Assembly: GCF_003217495.1 (NCBI RefSeq)
Contig: NZ_QJSW01000016.1
Span: 1 to 64,000, forward strand
Source of the DNA: Paenibacillus barcinonensis
GTDB taxonomy: Bacteria; Bacillota; Bacilli; Paenibacillales; Paenibacillaceae
DNA length: 64,000 nt
Direction of reading: 5' to 3'
Part shown: one piece after another, positions 25,840 through 35,400 of the stretch
How the letters are laid out: each line of letters begins with the position of its first letter
How positions within the stretch are numbered: the first letter of the stretch is position 1
The notes under the pieces: model-generated
What the model was told of the DNA's origin: nothing
Databases searched by the model: none
The model's input: the letters and a program-made list of their open reading frames with translations, nothing else
Position numbers and translations under genes: made by a program

Positions 25840-25985
25840 GACGTGAACGGAGAGGACAGAAAAAAACTGAAAAGCGGAGCGGTCGCCTTTATCACCGGAT
25901 TTTCCCGTTTGGAAAAGGCAATCCAAAAAAATCGGGGATAACCGCGATTGGAAGGTTATGCTGTCATCGGAGTGGCTTGTGTAAA
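25840..25985 (+). repeat. Candidate structured dispersed element
   Basis: No coding frame is seen. TTATCACCGGATTTT (25889-25903) and AAAATCGGGGATAA (near 25928-25941) are complementary with one bulge and one mismatch. Flanking TCGC/GCGA pairs extend the stem, giving a hairpin over roughly 25879-25950. The stretch has a mosaic of purine tracts unlike the neighbouring intergenic DNA. I have an impression that similar units recur in Paenibacillus genomes, but I cannot verify this here. Confidence 0.4.
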
Positions 25986-26029
25986 ATCTATAGTGCTACT
26001 TATATAGTTTATTCATCCTGCATTTCGTT

Positions 26030-26055
26030 GTTTCATCCAAGGACACAGCGTTTAT
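26030..26055 (+). promoter_or_regulatory. Putative SigB promoter of the YtxH gene
   Basis: GTTTCA, 14 bases, GTTTAT. The -35 is the same as at rsbV and the YflT gene. It lies 46 bases before the start codon. Confidence 0.6.
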
Positions 26056-26101
26056 ATACGAAGTAAGTAAACGCGAACAGACCATTAAGGAGTGATTAAA
26101 C

Positions 26102-26509
26102 ATGAATAAAGCAGAAGAACAGTATCCAGTACAAAGCAGCTCTACTTTCGCCAAAGGTCTTTTTATCGGAGGATTGCTGGGAGCAGCAGCTGCCCTGCTA
26201 TTCGCCCCTAAACCAGGACGCGAGTTGCGCGGAGATCTTACTGAAAAAGTAAATATCGTAACTGATCGTACGAAGGAAGTGGCAACGGTGGTTGGAGACA
26301 AGGCTTCCGAGCTCGCCAAAACCGTATCTTCCAAAACGTCCGATCTGGCTAAAACGGTAAACCAAGGCCGCAATGATATTATGGACTCCGTCAAAAAGGC
26401 ATCTGCTGATGTTGCTGAAGAGGCAGTCCGAGCATCTGAAGAGGTAGCCGCCGCTTCCGAAGAAGCGAAGGAAGATGCACGTAAAGAACTGAACTCAACC
26501 AGCTTGTAA
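26102..26509 (+). CDS. ytxH: YtxH domain general-stress protein
   Basis: 135 residues. A hydrophobic segment with the YtxH signature (FAKGLFIGGLLGAAAALLFAPKPGRELR) is followed by a long amphipathic helical part with repeating D-K-A/T-SELAKTVSSK-type heptads rich in Ala, Lys and Glu, resembling LEA or apolipoprotein helices. YtxH-type proteins are SigB or stress induced in Bacillus. AAGGAG lies before the ATG, and a SigB-like promoter is upstream. Confidence 0.85.
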   Translation: MNKAEEQYPVQSSSTFAKGLFIGGLLGAAAALLFAPKPGRELRGDLTEKVNIVTDRTKEVATVVGDKASELAKTVSSKTSDLAKTVNQGRNDIMDSVKKASADVAEEAVRASEEVAAASEEAKEDARKELNSTSL

Positions 26510-26535
26510 CACGCTCTGACAGAAGCGAGCAATAC

Positions 26536-26566
26536 ATAGCCAGCTGCAAGCAGCTGGCTATTTTTT
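26536..26566 (+). terminator. Terminator of ytxH
   Basis: ATAGCCAGCTG and CAGCTGGCTAT form an 11-base perfect stem with a 4-base loop, then six T residues. Confidence 0.93.
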
Positions 26567-26603
26567 ATCCTTGGCATATCCTGAGCAGACGGAGGACTAA
26601 TAC

Positions 26604-26969
26604 ATGAGTAAAGTCACACTAAACGGAAAAACCCCAAATCCAGGAACACCTCCTGCACAGCAGTATGACATTAATGAACATCCTTTTGAGCTGCGACATG
26701 AGGTCAAGCGGCTAAATACACGTCTCGATCAGATTGCTGACAGTCTGGAGAGAGCACAGATCAAAGATATCATTGAAAATTACGGTAGTCCCAAAAGACG
26801 TATTATAACAAATTTCACCGCAGGTATGGCTCGAGGTCTTGGCTTAACCGTGGGTACGTTTGTTGTTCTCGGCTTGCTAGCCTTCATCCTCAGTCAATTC
26901 GTTAACATGCCCATCATAGGCCAGTATATTGCTGATCTGCTTGGATACATCGAGGATTACAAAAAATAA
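26604..26969 (+). CDS. DUF5665 membrane protein
   Basis: 121 residues. The N-terminal half is hydrophilic with a helix (FELRHEVKRLNTRLDQIADSL); the C-terminal half has RRIITNFTAGMARGLGLTVGTFVVLGLLAFIL and a second amphipathic end, as in DUF5665. Unknown function. It starts 94 bases after ytxH, behind a terminator; no separate promoter was recognised, so it may depend on read-through. GGAGG precedes the ATG. Confidence 0.75.
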   Translation: MSKVTLNGKTPNPGTPPAQQYDINEHPFELRHEVKRLNTRLDQIADSLERAQIKDIIENYGSPKRRIITNFTAGMARGLGLTVGTFVVLGLLAFILSQFVNMPIIGQYIADLLGYIEDYKK

Positions 26970-27018
26970 TAGAGGAGCCGCCCAGTTCACGATATCGGCG
27001 GTTCATCCGCTCCTCTAT
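26969..27018. terminator. Bidirectional terminator between DUF5665 and corA genes
   Basis: ATAGAGGAGC pairs with GCTCCTCTAT. On the minus strand TATTTTTTG follows. It overlaps the 3' end of the corA-like coding region. Confidence 0.8.
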
Positions 27019-28012
27019 CCCGATTCCCCTTAGCCGAAGACTGGGTGGATTTCACTTTTAACAAATCCCCTGTCCATCCTTTCATCATCATCCACAAATA
27101 CATACCCAGCATGCTGAGCAGGATCAGCACAATGACAAGCACCACGCCCCATGTCTTGTCGATCAGAGGTAAATTCTCAAAGTTCATGCCCCAGATCGCC
27201 CCAGCGGCTGTCGCAGGCGTAAAGACTGCCGTCACAATCGTCAACGTTTTCATAATTTCATTGCCGCGTACACCTGATGTCGCATTGTCTATCGAAATCA
27301 ACGTGTCGATCTCCTTTTCATAATGCTGGAACAGACACTCCATTCGCTCGGCACGGTACTGAAGCTGCTGATAGAAGCGATTCTCTGTAATTTCATGAAG
27401 GTAGGCCTCCTTGGAAGCCGCCAATAATTCCGTGTAAGGAATGAACAGATTACTCCAGTACAGCAATTCGAAACGAGCTGACAGAATTTGATCCATCAAC
27501 GTACGCGCATTACGAATCTCCATTTTACGCTCCAGATCACGCAGGTTCATCTCGAAATGGTCCATGCCCACATGGTAATAGTGCAATATGGCCCGAAACA
27601 GCACAAACATCCCTTCTCGGGCCTGTGTACATTGCTGCAACATATGCATGCGTTCCCCCGTTTTCATTATTTCCCTTGTGTTATCATCGAGATTAAGCGT
27701 AACCAGATGGTGTTTATCCACGTAAAAAAACAACTGCTCCTCTTTGCGTTGATCTTCTCTTTCATTTTTGACAGCATATAAACAAGAGCCGAAAATAACG
27801 GCATCTGTACCGTTCATATAACGAACGGACAAATAATTCGTCTCGACTTCTGGAATTTTGCGCAGCCAATATTGCATCTCTGGAAACGTCTGCTCCAGAT
27901 CACGGAGTGCACTTCCCATACTGCTGGAATCCGGAGCTACCCAATCCCACCACTGCCAATCCCCGGAGAAGGATAACTGATCACGTCGAGCCTCCAGTTT
28001 AATTTGATCCAC
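26987..28012 (-). CDS. corA: CorA family magnesium/divalent cation transporter
   Basis: 341 residues from GTG 28012. The large N-terminal cytosolic funnel with long helices is followed by two C-terminal membrane helices. The signature GMN occurs as AGAIWGMNFENLP before the last helix. It should form a pentameric Mg2+ (or other divalent) channel. The open frame reaches a GTG at 28030 without a ribosome site, whereas AGGAGG stands 8 bases before the GTG at 28012; this decides the start. The tail is Ser/Lys/Arg rich. Confidence 0.85.
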   Translation of the reverse strand: MDQIKLEARRDQLSFSGDWQWWDWVAPDSSSMGSALRDLEQTFPEMQYWLRKIPEVETNYLSVRYMNGTDAVIFGSCLYAVKNEREDQRKEEQLFFYVDKHHLVTLNLDDNTREIMKTGERMHMLQQCTQAREGMFVLFRAILHYYHVGMDHFEMNLRDLERKMEIRNARTLMDQILSARFELLYWSNLFIPYTELLAASKEAYLHEITENRFYQQLQYRAERMECLFQHYEKEIDTLISIDNATSGVRGNEIMKTLTIVTAVFTPATAAGAIWGMNFENLPLIDKTWGVVLVIVLILLSMLGMYLWMMMKGWTGDLLKVKSTQSSAKGNRDRGADEPPIS

Positions 28013-28074
28013 CTGACATTCCTCCTGCACACCCTAGTTCAATTGCACCTGCTCTTCTCCAGTGAATCCAAAAA

Positions 28075-28108
28075 GGACACGTATGCAATCCAGTGCAATA
28101 CCGTGTCC
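28075..28108 (-). terminator. Terminator of the rsbV-rsbW-sigB operon
   Basis: On the minus strand GGACACG...CGTGTCC with further inner pairing is followed by TTTTTGG. It lies 38 bases after the sigB stop codon. Confidence 0.85.
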
Positions 28109-28146
28109 TTATCAAGCCGTATTCGGGCAACTATATAAATGAATAA

Positions 28147-28920
28147 TCATAGCAAAGAAGTGTTAGACATAATCTGCTTCAATTTTTCCGTAGCCCGCTT
28201 CTGAATTCGAGATACACTCATCTGTGATACGCCCAGCTTCTGCGCAATGGCCCGCTGAGACTGTCCATCCTGGAATGCTAAGATAAGTACCTTTTGCTCT
28301 TGTTCCTTCAGCTGTCCCAATGCCTGCTGCAGATCCATCCGTTTTTCAACCGAATCGAAGTCATTGACATCTGCGCTGATCAATTCCCCTAATGTTGCCG
28401 CACTATCGTCCTGGGATAATGGAGAATCCAGTGATACATAGTGGTAACATTCACGTCCAGCGAGAACCTCAATCGTTTCCTCCGGTGACAGATCCAGATA
28501 CTCCGCAATTTCGTTAACGCCGGGTGAGCGCTCCAGCTTCACCGTTAACTCATCAATCGCATGCTGCACCAATGCGCCTTTTTCCTTGATTCTTCTTGGC
28601 ACTTGAATGTACCAGGATTTATCGCGAAGATAATTTTTCATATGACCGATCATACTTTTCATCGCATACGGTTCAAATGGAATCCCCAGATTAATATCGT
28701 ATTGCTTCAGCAATCGAATCAAAGCCATCTGGCCGGTCTGATACAGATCCTCGTACAGATCCGGTCGATTTCGGGCAATTTTACCCGCTGCCATTTTGAC
28801 CATCGGTTCATATTTACGGATAAGAACGGTTGCGATCTCATTATCTTGAGTTTGCTGGTATTCCCAGATCAAACCAATCGCTTCAGACATGGACTCTGGG
28901 GGAGTCACTTTTTCATTCAT
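28147..28920 (-). CDS. sigB: RNA polymerase sigma factor SigB
   Basis: 257 residues. Region 2 (YEPMVKMAAGKIARNRPDLYEDLYQTGQMALIRLLKQYD), region 3 (VPRRIKEKGALVQHAIDEL) and region 4 (LKEQEQKVLILAFQDGQSQRAIAQKLGVSQMSVSRIQKRA) are complete and of SigB/SigF type. It directs the general stress regulon and is held by RsbW. The start overlaps the rsbW stop by 4 bases. Six SigB-like sites in the window agree with local targets. Confidence 0.93.
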   Translation of the reverse strand: MNEKVTPPESMSEAIGLIWEYQQTQDNEIATVLIRKYEPMVKMAAGKIARNRPDLYEDLYQTGQMALIRLLKQYDINLGIPFEPYAMKSMIGHMKNYLRDKSWYIQVPRRIKEKGALVQHAIDELTVKLERSPGVNEIAEYLDLSPEETIEVLAGRECYHYVSLDSPLSQDDSAATLGELISADVNDFDSVEKRMDLQQALGQLKEQEQKVLILAFQDGQSQRAIAQKLGVSQMSVSRIQKRATEKLKQIMSNTSLL

Positions 28921-29369
28921 ACTTTCTCCTCACTTTTGGCAAGACGTTTTACGAGTACTACTTTCGTACCTTTGCCCGTCTCACTTTCCACACTGACATC
29001 GTCCATCAGGGCTTGCATGAGATAGAATCCCAAACCACCGATCTGAGCGTCTGTCAGCTCTTTGTCATGAAGGCCAGAACGTGATACAGCCGGGTTCACA
29101 TGCTCGAAGCTGGTACCCTCGTCTTTGACAGTGATCGCAAGGGACTCGCCATTCACTTCAAAAACAACTTCAACCATACCGCCTTCATGGGAGTAGGCAT
29201 ATAATACGGAGTTGTTACAGGCTTCGGACACAGCAACCTTCATATCCTCAATGTCTTCGTAAGAAAATCCCATTTTGGACGCCACACCATACAGATTAAG
29301 TCTTACAATATCCACATATTCAGCTGTCGCCGGTAAATTAAGAGTAACTCTTTGAACTTCTGCATTCAT
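28917..29369 (-). CDS. rsbW: Anti-sigma B factor / serine kinase RsbW
   Basis: 150 residues. GHKL ATPase fold with the N box EDMKVAVSEACNNSVLYAY, VKDEGTSFEH as G1 and GGLGFYLMQALMD as G2. RsbW binds SigB and phosphorylates RsbV; which partner it holds depends on whether RsbV has been dephosphorylated. It lies between rsbV (18 bases upstream) and sigB (4-base overlap). Confidence 0.93.
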   Translation of the reverse strand: MNAEVQRVTLNLPATAEYVDIVRLNLYGVASKMGFSYEDIEDMKVAVSEACNNSVLYAYSHEGGMVEVVFEVNGESLAITVKDEGTSFEHVNPAVSRSGLHDKELTDAQIGGLGFYLMQALMDDVSVESETGKGTKVVLVKRLAKSEEKV

Positions 29370-29387
29370 TCCTTTTTCGATCCTTTC

Positions 29388-29726
29388 CTATTGGGAATTC
29401 TTCTGTGTAACAAAGAATTTGGCTATACCCGTCATATCAAAAAGTTTCTGAATTTGCGCAGGAACTTCCTGTACTTCAAAGCGAGCTTCCATTCCGTGTC
29501 TGGCCTTGAGAACAGATAACAGGATACCGATCCCTGTGCTATCAATGTACTTCAATTCTTTCATGTTAATGATGAGATCCTGCTCCTTATTGTCCACGAG
29601 CGGTTCCATAACCAAACGGAAGTCAGGAGCAACAGACAAATCAAGCTCGCCAGTCAGATACACTGTGCATACACCGTCATGTGTCTCGGTTCTTGCATTG
29701 AATTTTTCATTTTTATTTGTGTTCAT
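29388..29726 (-). CDS. rsbV: Anti-anti-sigma factor RsbV (STAS domain)
   Basis: 112 residues, a single STAS domain. The phosphorylation-site motif is KYIDSTGIGILLSVLKA, with Ser in DSTG as the target of RsbW. Unphosphorylated RsbV frees SigB. AGGAGAGAG precedes the ATG, and a SigB-like promoter lies 39 bases upstream, giving positive feedback. Confidence 0.93.
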   Translation of the reverse strand: MNTNKNEKFNARTETHDGVCTVYLTGELDLSVAPDFRLVMEPLVDNKEQDLIINMKELKYIDSTGIGILLSVLKARHGMEARFEVQEVPAQIQKLFDMTGIAKFFVTQKNSQ

Positions 29727-29764
29727 TAGACATCTCTCTCCTGATCATTGGTTTCCTTACCTTA

Positions 29765-29790
29765 TAACCCAACTTACGGGCAAGTGAAAC
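29765..29790 (-). promoter_or_regulatory. SigB-dependent promoter of rsbV-rsbW-sigB
   Basis: GTTTCA, 14 bases, GGGTTA on the minus strand, close to the SigB consensus GTTTAA/GGGTAT. Its place before rsbV is the same as in Bacillus. Confidence 0.75.
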
Positions 29791-29813
29791 AGAAAACAAA
29801 ACTGGTAAACATT

Positions 29814-31490
29814 TCAATTCGCCTGATTCATCGCTGAACCGCCCGGATTAACGATCTGACGCTTCTTCTGAAAATGCGCAAGCTTCTGTTTGACACTGCC
29901 CATCTTCACCGGCTTGCTAATATAATCATCCATCCCAGCCTCCGTACAGCGCTGCTGAATACCTTCCATCACATTAGCCGTCATCGCAATAATAACGGGC
30001 TGCTGCTGCTGGGGCAGATTCTCACGTATCCGCTGTGTACATTCCAACCCATCCATTACCGGCATCTGTAAATCCATAAACACAAAATCATACTGTGACG
30101 GGCTCGCCTTCATCATATCCAGCGCCTTCTGACCATCCTCCGCAATGTCGGAGAGCAGCCCCAATTTGTGTAGCATGATCGCCATCAATTTCTGGTTGAT
30201 CGGGTGGTCATCCACAATGAGCACTGTAGGGTGCTGATCCTTGTTCTCCACATCCGTCACATTCTCTTCGCCGTTCCTCTGCACCAATTCCGATTCTACA
30301 AAACGCTTTGCCTGAATGGTGAATACAAACGTTGCCCCTTGTTTCTCCGAGGTGTCAAGATAGATCTGTCCACCCATCATTTCAACCAATGTTTTGCATA
30401 TCGCCAGACCTAATCCTGTTCCACCATATTTCCGGGTCATGGACGTATCGAGCTGAGAGAATGGCTGGAACAAGCGATCTACTTTGTCGGAGGCGATACC
30501 GATTCCGGTATCCTTCACAGCAAACTCCAGAGACATTTTGCCGTCTGTCTCCTCCCTAACCGATACAATCAGGTATACACCGCCGTGATCCGTAAACTTA
30601 ACCGCATTGGCAATCAAATTAAGCAGCACCTGGCGAAGCCGGGCCATGTCACCATAGATTAAATCCGGTACGGAATCCTCGAGGAAATAGTCCAGCTCCA
30701 GATTTTTTTTGCCTGCTTCTCCGGCGAACAGACCAAGCACTTCACGAATACAGCACACGAGTTCAAACGGATGCTCCTCCAGCTCCATTTTTCCAGACTC
30801 CATCTTGGTGAAATCAAGAATGTCATTAATTACGGTAACGAGCGCATCTGCACTACGACGAACAATATCGACATATTCCTTCTGATCTTCCTTTAAGTCG
30901 GTTTCCATCAAAAGATCCACCATGCCAATAACTCCGTTCATCGGTGTACGGATTTCATGGCTCATCATCGCCAGAAACTCGGTTTTGGCATTCGCTGCAA
31001 TCTCGGCCTCTTCCTTGGCCTGAACAAGCTGCTGATTGATCTTCTCCAGCTCCTGCGTTTTCTGATGAAGCAGCATCGTCTGGGTTTTCAGCCTTTTGTT
31101 CGAGAGGAACATCTCGACGAAGCCTTCGATTTTGGACTTTAAAATCTGAGGGATGAACGGTTTGACCATATAATCAATAGCCCCCGCTGAATAGCCTGCA
31201 AACAAATGCTCAGCTTCCCTGCTGTTTGCCGAGATAAAAATGATGGGTACATCCTTCGATTTGTCCCGTGCCTTGATTAATTTTGCTGTCTCAATCCCGT
31301 CCATCCCAGGCATCTGCACATCAAGTACAATAACCGCAAATTCATCCTTGAGCAGACAACGGAGTGCCTCTTCTCCAGAAGTCGCCTTGACGAGTTTGTA
31401 CTGTTCAGATTCCAGAACCGCCTCAAGCGCAAGTAGGTTCTCAGGGCGGTCATCTACCAGTAATATGTGGATTGGTTCATTGAGCCCCAT
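29814..31490 (-). CDS. Hybrid histidine kinase, REC-HisKA-HATPase-REC
   Basis: 558 residues, no membrane segment. An N-terminal receiver (VDDRPENLLALEAVL, phospho-Asp in IVLDVQMPGMDG) is followed by a coiled coil (about 135-165), HisKA with the phospho-His in MMSHEIRTPMNG, an HATPase domain (DTGIGIASD and GGTGLGLAI) and a second receiver (IVDDHPINQ, FMDLQMPVMDG). It lies between the CheR-type gene (16 bases upstream) and the rsbV promoter, so it probably feeds the SigB switch. The output partner is not visible, since neither receiver carries an output domain. Confidence 0.88.
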   Translation of the reverse strand: MGLNEPIHILLVDDRPENLLALEAVLESEQYKLVKATSGEEALRCLLKDEFAVIVLDVQMPGMDGIETAKLIKARDKSKDVPIIFISANSREAEHLFAGYSAGAIDYMVKPFIPQILKSKIEGFVEMFLSNKRLKTQTMLLHQKTQELEKINQQLVQAKEEAEIAANAKTEFLAMMSHEIRTPMNGVIGMVDLLMETDLKEDQKEYVDIVRRSADALVTVINDILDFTKMESGKMELEEHPFELVCCIREVLGLFAGEAGKKNLELDYFLEDSVPDLIYGDMARLRQVLLNLIANAVKFTDHGGVYLIVSVREETDGKMSLEFAVKDTGIGIASDKVDRLFQPFSQLDTSMTRKYGGTGLGLAICKTLVEMMGGQIYLDTSEKQGATFVFTIQAKRFVESELVQRNGEENVTDVENKDQHPTVLIVDDHPINQKLMAIMLHKLGLLSDIAEDGQKALDMMKASPSQYDFVFMDLQMPVMDGLECTQRIRENLPQQQQPVIIAMTANVMEGIQQRCTEAGMDDYISKPVKMGSVKQKLAHFQKKRQIVNPGGSAMNQAN

Positions 31491-31506
31491 AGCTAAGCCT
31501 AACCCC

Positions 31507-32379
31507 CTATTTGATCTTCCGGTATATTTTTTCGGTACGGTCTAATGGCTCGTAGGCATCACTGAATTCTGTAAAATGAATGGATTCTTTGGACCCCAGA
31601 ACGAGTATACCGAAATGGCTCAAGCTCTCATGAAACAGCCCGTGCACATGGTTCCGCAACTCATCATTAAAATAGATCATGACGTTACGGCAAAAAATGA
31701 CGTTAAACTCATTAAATGACCGATCTGTTGCCAGATTATGCTCGGCAAAAATAATATTTTTCTGCAGAAACGGATGAAATATAACCGAATTATATTTCGC
31801 TGTATAATATTCGGAGAAGGCCTTGGTGCCCCCTGCCTCCAGATAATTCGTTGTAAATAACTTCATTTTCTCAATGCCGTAGACGCCTTCTTTGGCCTGC
31901 TGTAGTGAGCGATCATTCATATCCGTTGCGTAGATTCGTGCCTTGTCATACAGTCCTTCTTCATGAAGCATAATCGCCATAGAATATACTTCTTCACCTG
32001 TAGAGCAGCCAGCATGCCAGATACGGATATACGGATAGGTTCTCAGAATCGGAATGATCTTTTCCCGAAACATGCGGAAAAGCGATGGATCGCGAAACAT
32101 TTCCGTTACAGGAATAGAAAGATTCTGCACAAACCGTTCAAAGGATGAACGGTTGTGCAGCACCTTCTCCTGTAGCCCGGATATGCTTTTCACACCTTCT
32201 GCATGCGCATAATGCCAAATTCGTCGTCTCAGAGATGGCAACGCATAGTTCCTGAAGTCATACCCATATAAACGATGCATCCCCTCCAGCAGTAATTCAA
32301 TCTCGATCAGTTCGCGCTCTTCCTCTTGCGGTATACGGACTGAATCTGCTCCCGTCTCGTTAGGTTCCCACGGTGTCAT
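31507..32379 (-). CDS. CheR-type protein methyltransferase (RsbM-like)
   Basis: 290 residues from ATG 32379, behind GGAGAG; the open frame starts 7 codons earlier at 32400 without a ribosome site. N-terminal helical CheR domain, then the SAM-binding core: IRIWHAGCSTGEEVYSMAI, IYATDMNDRSL and FNVIFCRNVMIYF. CheR enzymes methylate glutamates. No chemoreceptor is present here, but a hybrid kinase with a Gln/Glu-rich coiled coil is encoded directly upstream. In the B. cereus group RsbM methylates the SigB-controlling kinase RsbK, so that is the likely role; this is an inference from order and architecture. Confidence 0.85.
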   Translation of the reverse strand: MTPWEPNETGADSVRIPQEEERELIEIELLLEGMHRLYGYDFRNYALPSLRRRIWHYAHAEGVKSISGLQEKVLHNRSSFERFVQNLSIPVTEMFRDPSLFRMFREKIIPILRTYPYIRIWHAGCSTGEEVYSMAIMLHEEGLYDKARIYATDMNDRSLQQAKEGVYGIEKMKLFTTNYLEAGGTKAFSEYYTAKYNSVIFHPFLQKNIIFAEHNLATDRSFNEFNVIFCRNVMIYFNDELRNHVHGLFHESLSHFGILVLGSKESIHFTEFSDAYEPLDRTEKIYRKIK

Positions 32380-32448
32380 AGCTTCTCTCCACTTCATCAT
32401 TGGTTACTTACGTATTCGTTATTGTCCTTCATTACCCAAACAATACCC

Positions 32449-35400
32449 TTACGAATACAGCCATACCCGCATTAATGACAATAATTGATCCGTTTGAATC
32501 GGTTTTTTCACATAATCGGACGCCCCGGCCTCAATACACTTGCTGCGGTCCTCTTTCATCGCCTTCGCAGTGAGTGCAATAATCGGCAGTTTCTCGAACC
32601 TTGGATTCTGTCTGATCCGGGTCATCGCCTCATAACCGTCCATCTCTGGCATCATCATGTCCATAAGCACGAGATCAAATTCAGGATTGTTCTCCAATGC
32701 TTCGAGCGCTTCGCGACCGTTCTCGGCAAACGTGACATCCATGCGATATCCCTCAAGTACACTGGATAACGCAAACACATTCCGAATATCGTCATCCACA
32801 AGTAAGATCTTCTTGCCTTCAAACAAGGTTTCTTTATTGTGCAGCTTCTGCAAAATACGGCGTTTGTCTTCCGGCAGGTTAGCTTCAACCCGATGCAAGA
32901 ACAAGGTCGTCTCATCCAGCAGACGCTCCGGCGACTTCACATCTTTGATAATAATGGATTCCGCATATTTACGAAGCTTCAGTTCCTCCTTGGAATCCAG
33001 CTCCTTGCCTGTATAAATAATAATTGGCAGATCATTCAAATATTCATCATCACGAATCTGATCCAGCAACTCGAAGCCGGTCATATCCGTCAGCATGAGA
33101 TCCAGTACCATACAATCGTAACGCTGGCTGTGCAGTTCATTCAGCGCCTCTCGGCCAGTCGAAACGGCAGTAATGGCGACATCATCATGACCGATTAATT
33201 CAATAATTGCTTTACGCTGGATCTCGTCATCCTCAACAATGAGCAGACGTTTCAACTGATTGGCCGTATAGGATTCGATATGGGAGAATGCTTTATCCAG
33301 TGAATCCTTGCTCGAAGGTTTCTTCAGATATGCGATGGCACCCATCATCAACCCCTGCTTCATATCATCCACGACCGATATGACATGCACCGGGATATGG
33401 CGTGTCACCGAACTGCTCTTTAACTCTCCAAGGATGGTCCATCCGTCCATCACAGGCAGCTGGATATCCAGAATGATGGCATCTGGCAAATATTCACGAG
33501 CCATCTCCAGCCCGGTATCTCCTTGCAGAGCCACCAGCGCCTTGAATCCTCTTCCTCTAGCCATATCCATCAATATCTGTGCAAACTTCACATCATCTTC
33601 AATGATCAGCAGTGTTTTGTCACCTTCCATCAGCTGATCAAGATCATCCTGAATCCGCGCTTGCTCTGAATGGCTGGCAGCGGTTATATGGGACACACGA
33701 CCGTGTTCAGGATCAGGTGCAAGAATGGCTTGATGCAATGAGCGCTCAGGTTCCATGAAGGACCGTTGCTCCTGATATGGCTCCGAAGAAACTGCCGCTT
33801 CCTGGGATGCTTCTTCCTCCGCTAGTTCGGCCTCTTCATGATTATCCGGCAAGAACAGCGTAAAGGTGCTTCCCACCCCTTCAGAGGACTCTACCTGTAT
33901 CGCGCCGCCAAGCAGACGTGCCAGCTCACGGCTAATAGATAAGCCCAGACCTGTTCCCCCATATTTACGACTGGTTGTGCCATCCACCTGCTGAAACGCT
34001 TCAAAGATCAGATCTGTTTTATCTGACGGGATTCCAATGCCGGTATCTTTGATGCTGAATCCGAGATAGTCCTGATTCGTATTCAGATATCCCGGCAGCT
34101 CTTCCGGCTTCATTCGCCGTGCATTCAGAGTCACCGAGCCACGGTTAGTAAACTTAAATGCGTTGGACAACAGGTTGCGTAAAATTTGCTTCACCCGGTG
34201 ACTGTCAGTATAGATCCACTCCGGGAGCGAGCTGTCAAAATCAATATGGAGATCAAGCTCCTTCTTGTTAGCCATCGGACCAAAGTTCTGAGCTACAAAA
34301 CTCGTCAGCTCATCCATGCGCACCGTCTCATAATTAATATCCATCTTGCCTGCGTCCACTTTTGACAGGTCCAGAATTTCGTCAATCATTTTGAGCAGGT
34401 CGGCACCCGACATATAGATTGTTTGCGCATATTCCTGCTGCTTGCTGCTGAGATTGCCATCCTTGTTCTCCGACAATAATTGAGACAATATGAGCAGACT
34501 GTTCAGCGGTGTTCGCAGTTCATGCGACATATTGGCCAGAAATTCCGACTTGTACTTGCTGGTCATCGACAACTGCATGGCCTGTTGTTCAAGCTGTGTC
34601 TTTGTTTTCTCAATTTCATCATTTTTCTCTTCCACTTCCCGAACCTGCTCTTCCAGCGCTCTGGTCTTGGCAATCAGTTCGGTATTAAAATGTTCCAGTT
34701 CCTCCTGCTGACGCTGCAGCAATTCCTCGGAACGTTTCAGCGCGCCAGTCTGTTCCTCCAGGTTCTCATTGGAGCGACGCAATTCTTCCTGCTGTGTCTG
34801 CAGCTCCTCGGACTGCACTTGCAATTCCTCGGTAAGAGCCTGCGACTCACGCAACAGTTCCTCCACGCGCAGGCGCCGCCTTACATTGTTAAGAATGACG
34901 CCCAAATTCATAATCAGCTGCGCAAACAGCTGTTTATGAAGCTCGCTGAACCCTTCAAAGGAAGCGAGCTCCACCACCCCGATCAGTTCATCCTCAAACA
35001 CAACCGGGTAGATCATAATGCCGACAGCTCTTGACGAGCCCGCAGCAGAACCGATGCTTACATAATGCTCAGGAGTGTGATCCAGCACAATCGGACTCAT
35101 ATCGAGCGCCGCTTGACCGATCAAGCCTTCCCCGATTCGATAGACCTCTCTGCCAAGCTCCCCATTCTCTTCAAAGGCATATGAACCGTAACGTCTCAGC
35201 TCATCTGGATGCTTTTCCTCGTCAATCAAATACACGACACCCAGTTGGGCACCAAGCACAGGTGTAAATTCACTGATAAACATCTGGGAAATCTGACGAA
35301 TAGAGCCGATGCCGCGAAGCAGCTCGGGAACTCTCGCTATATTGGAGCTCATCCAGTTCTGATCCTGCTGGGCCTGTACATAGGCCTTCTCAATCTCCAG

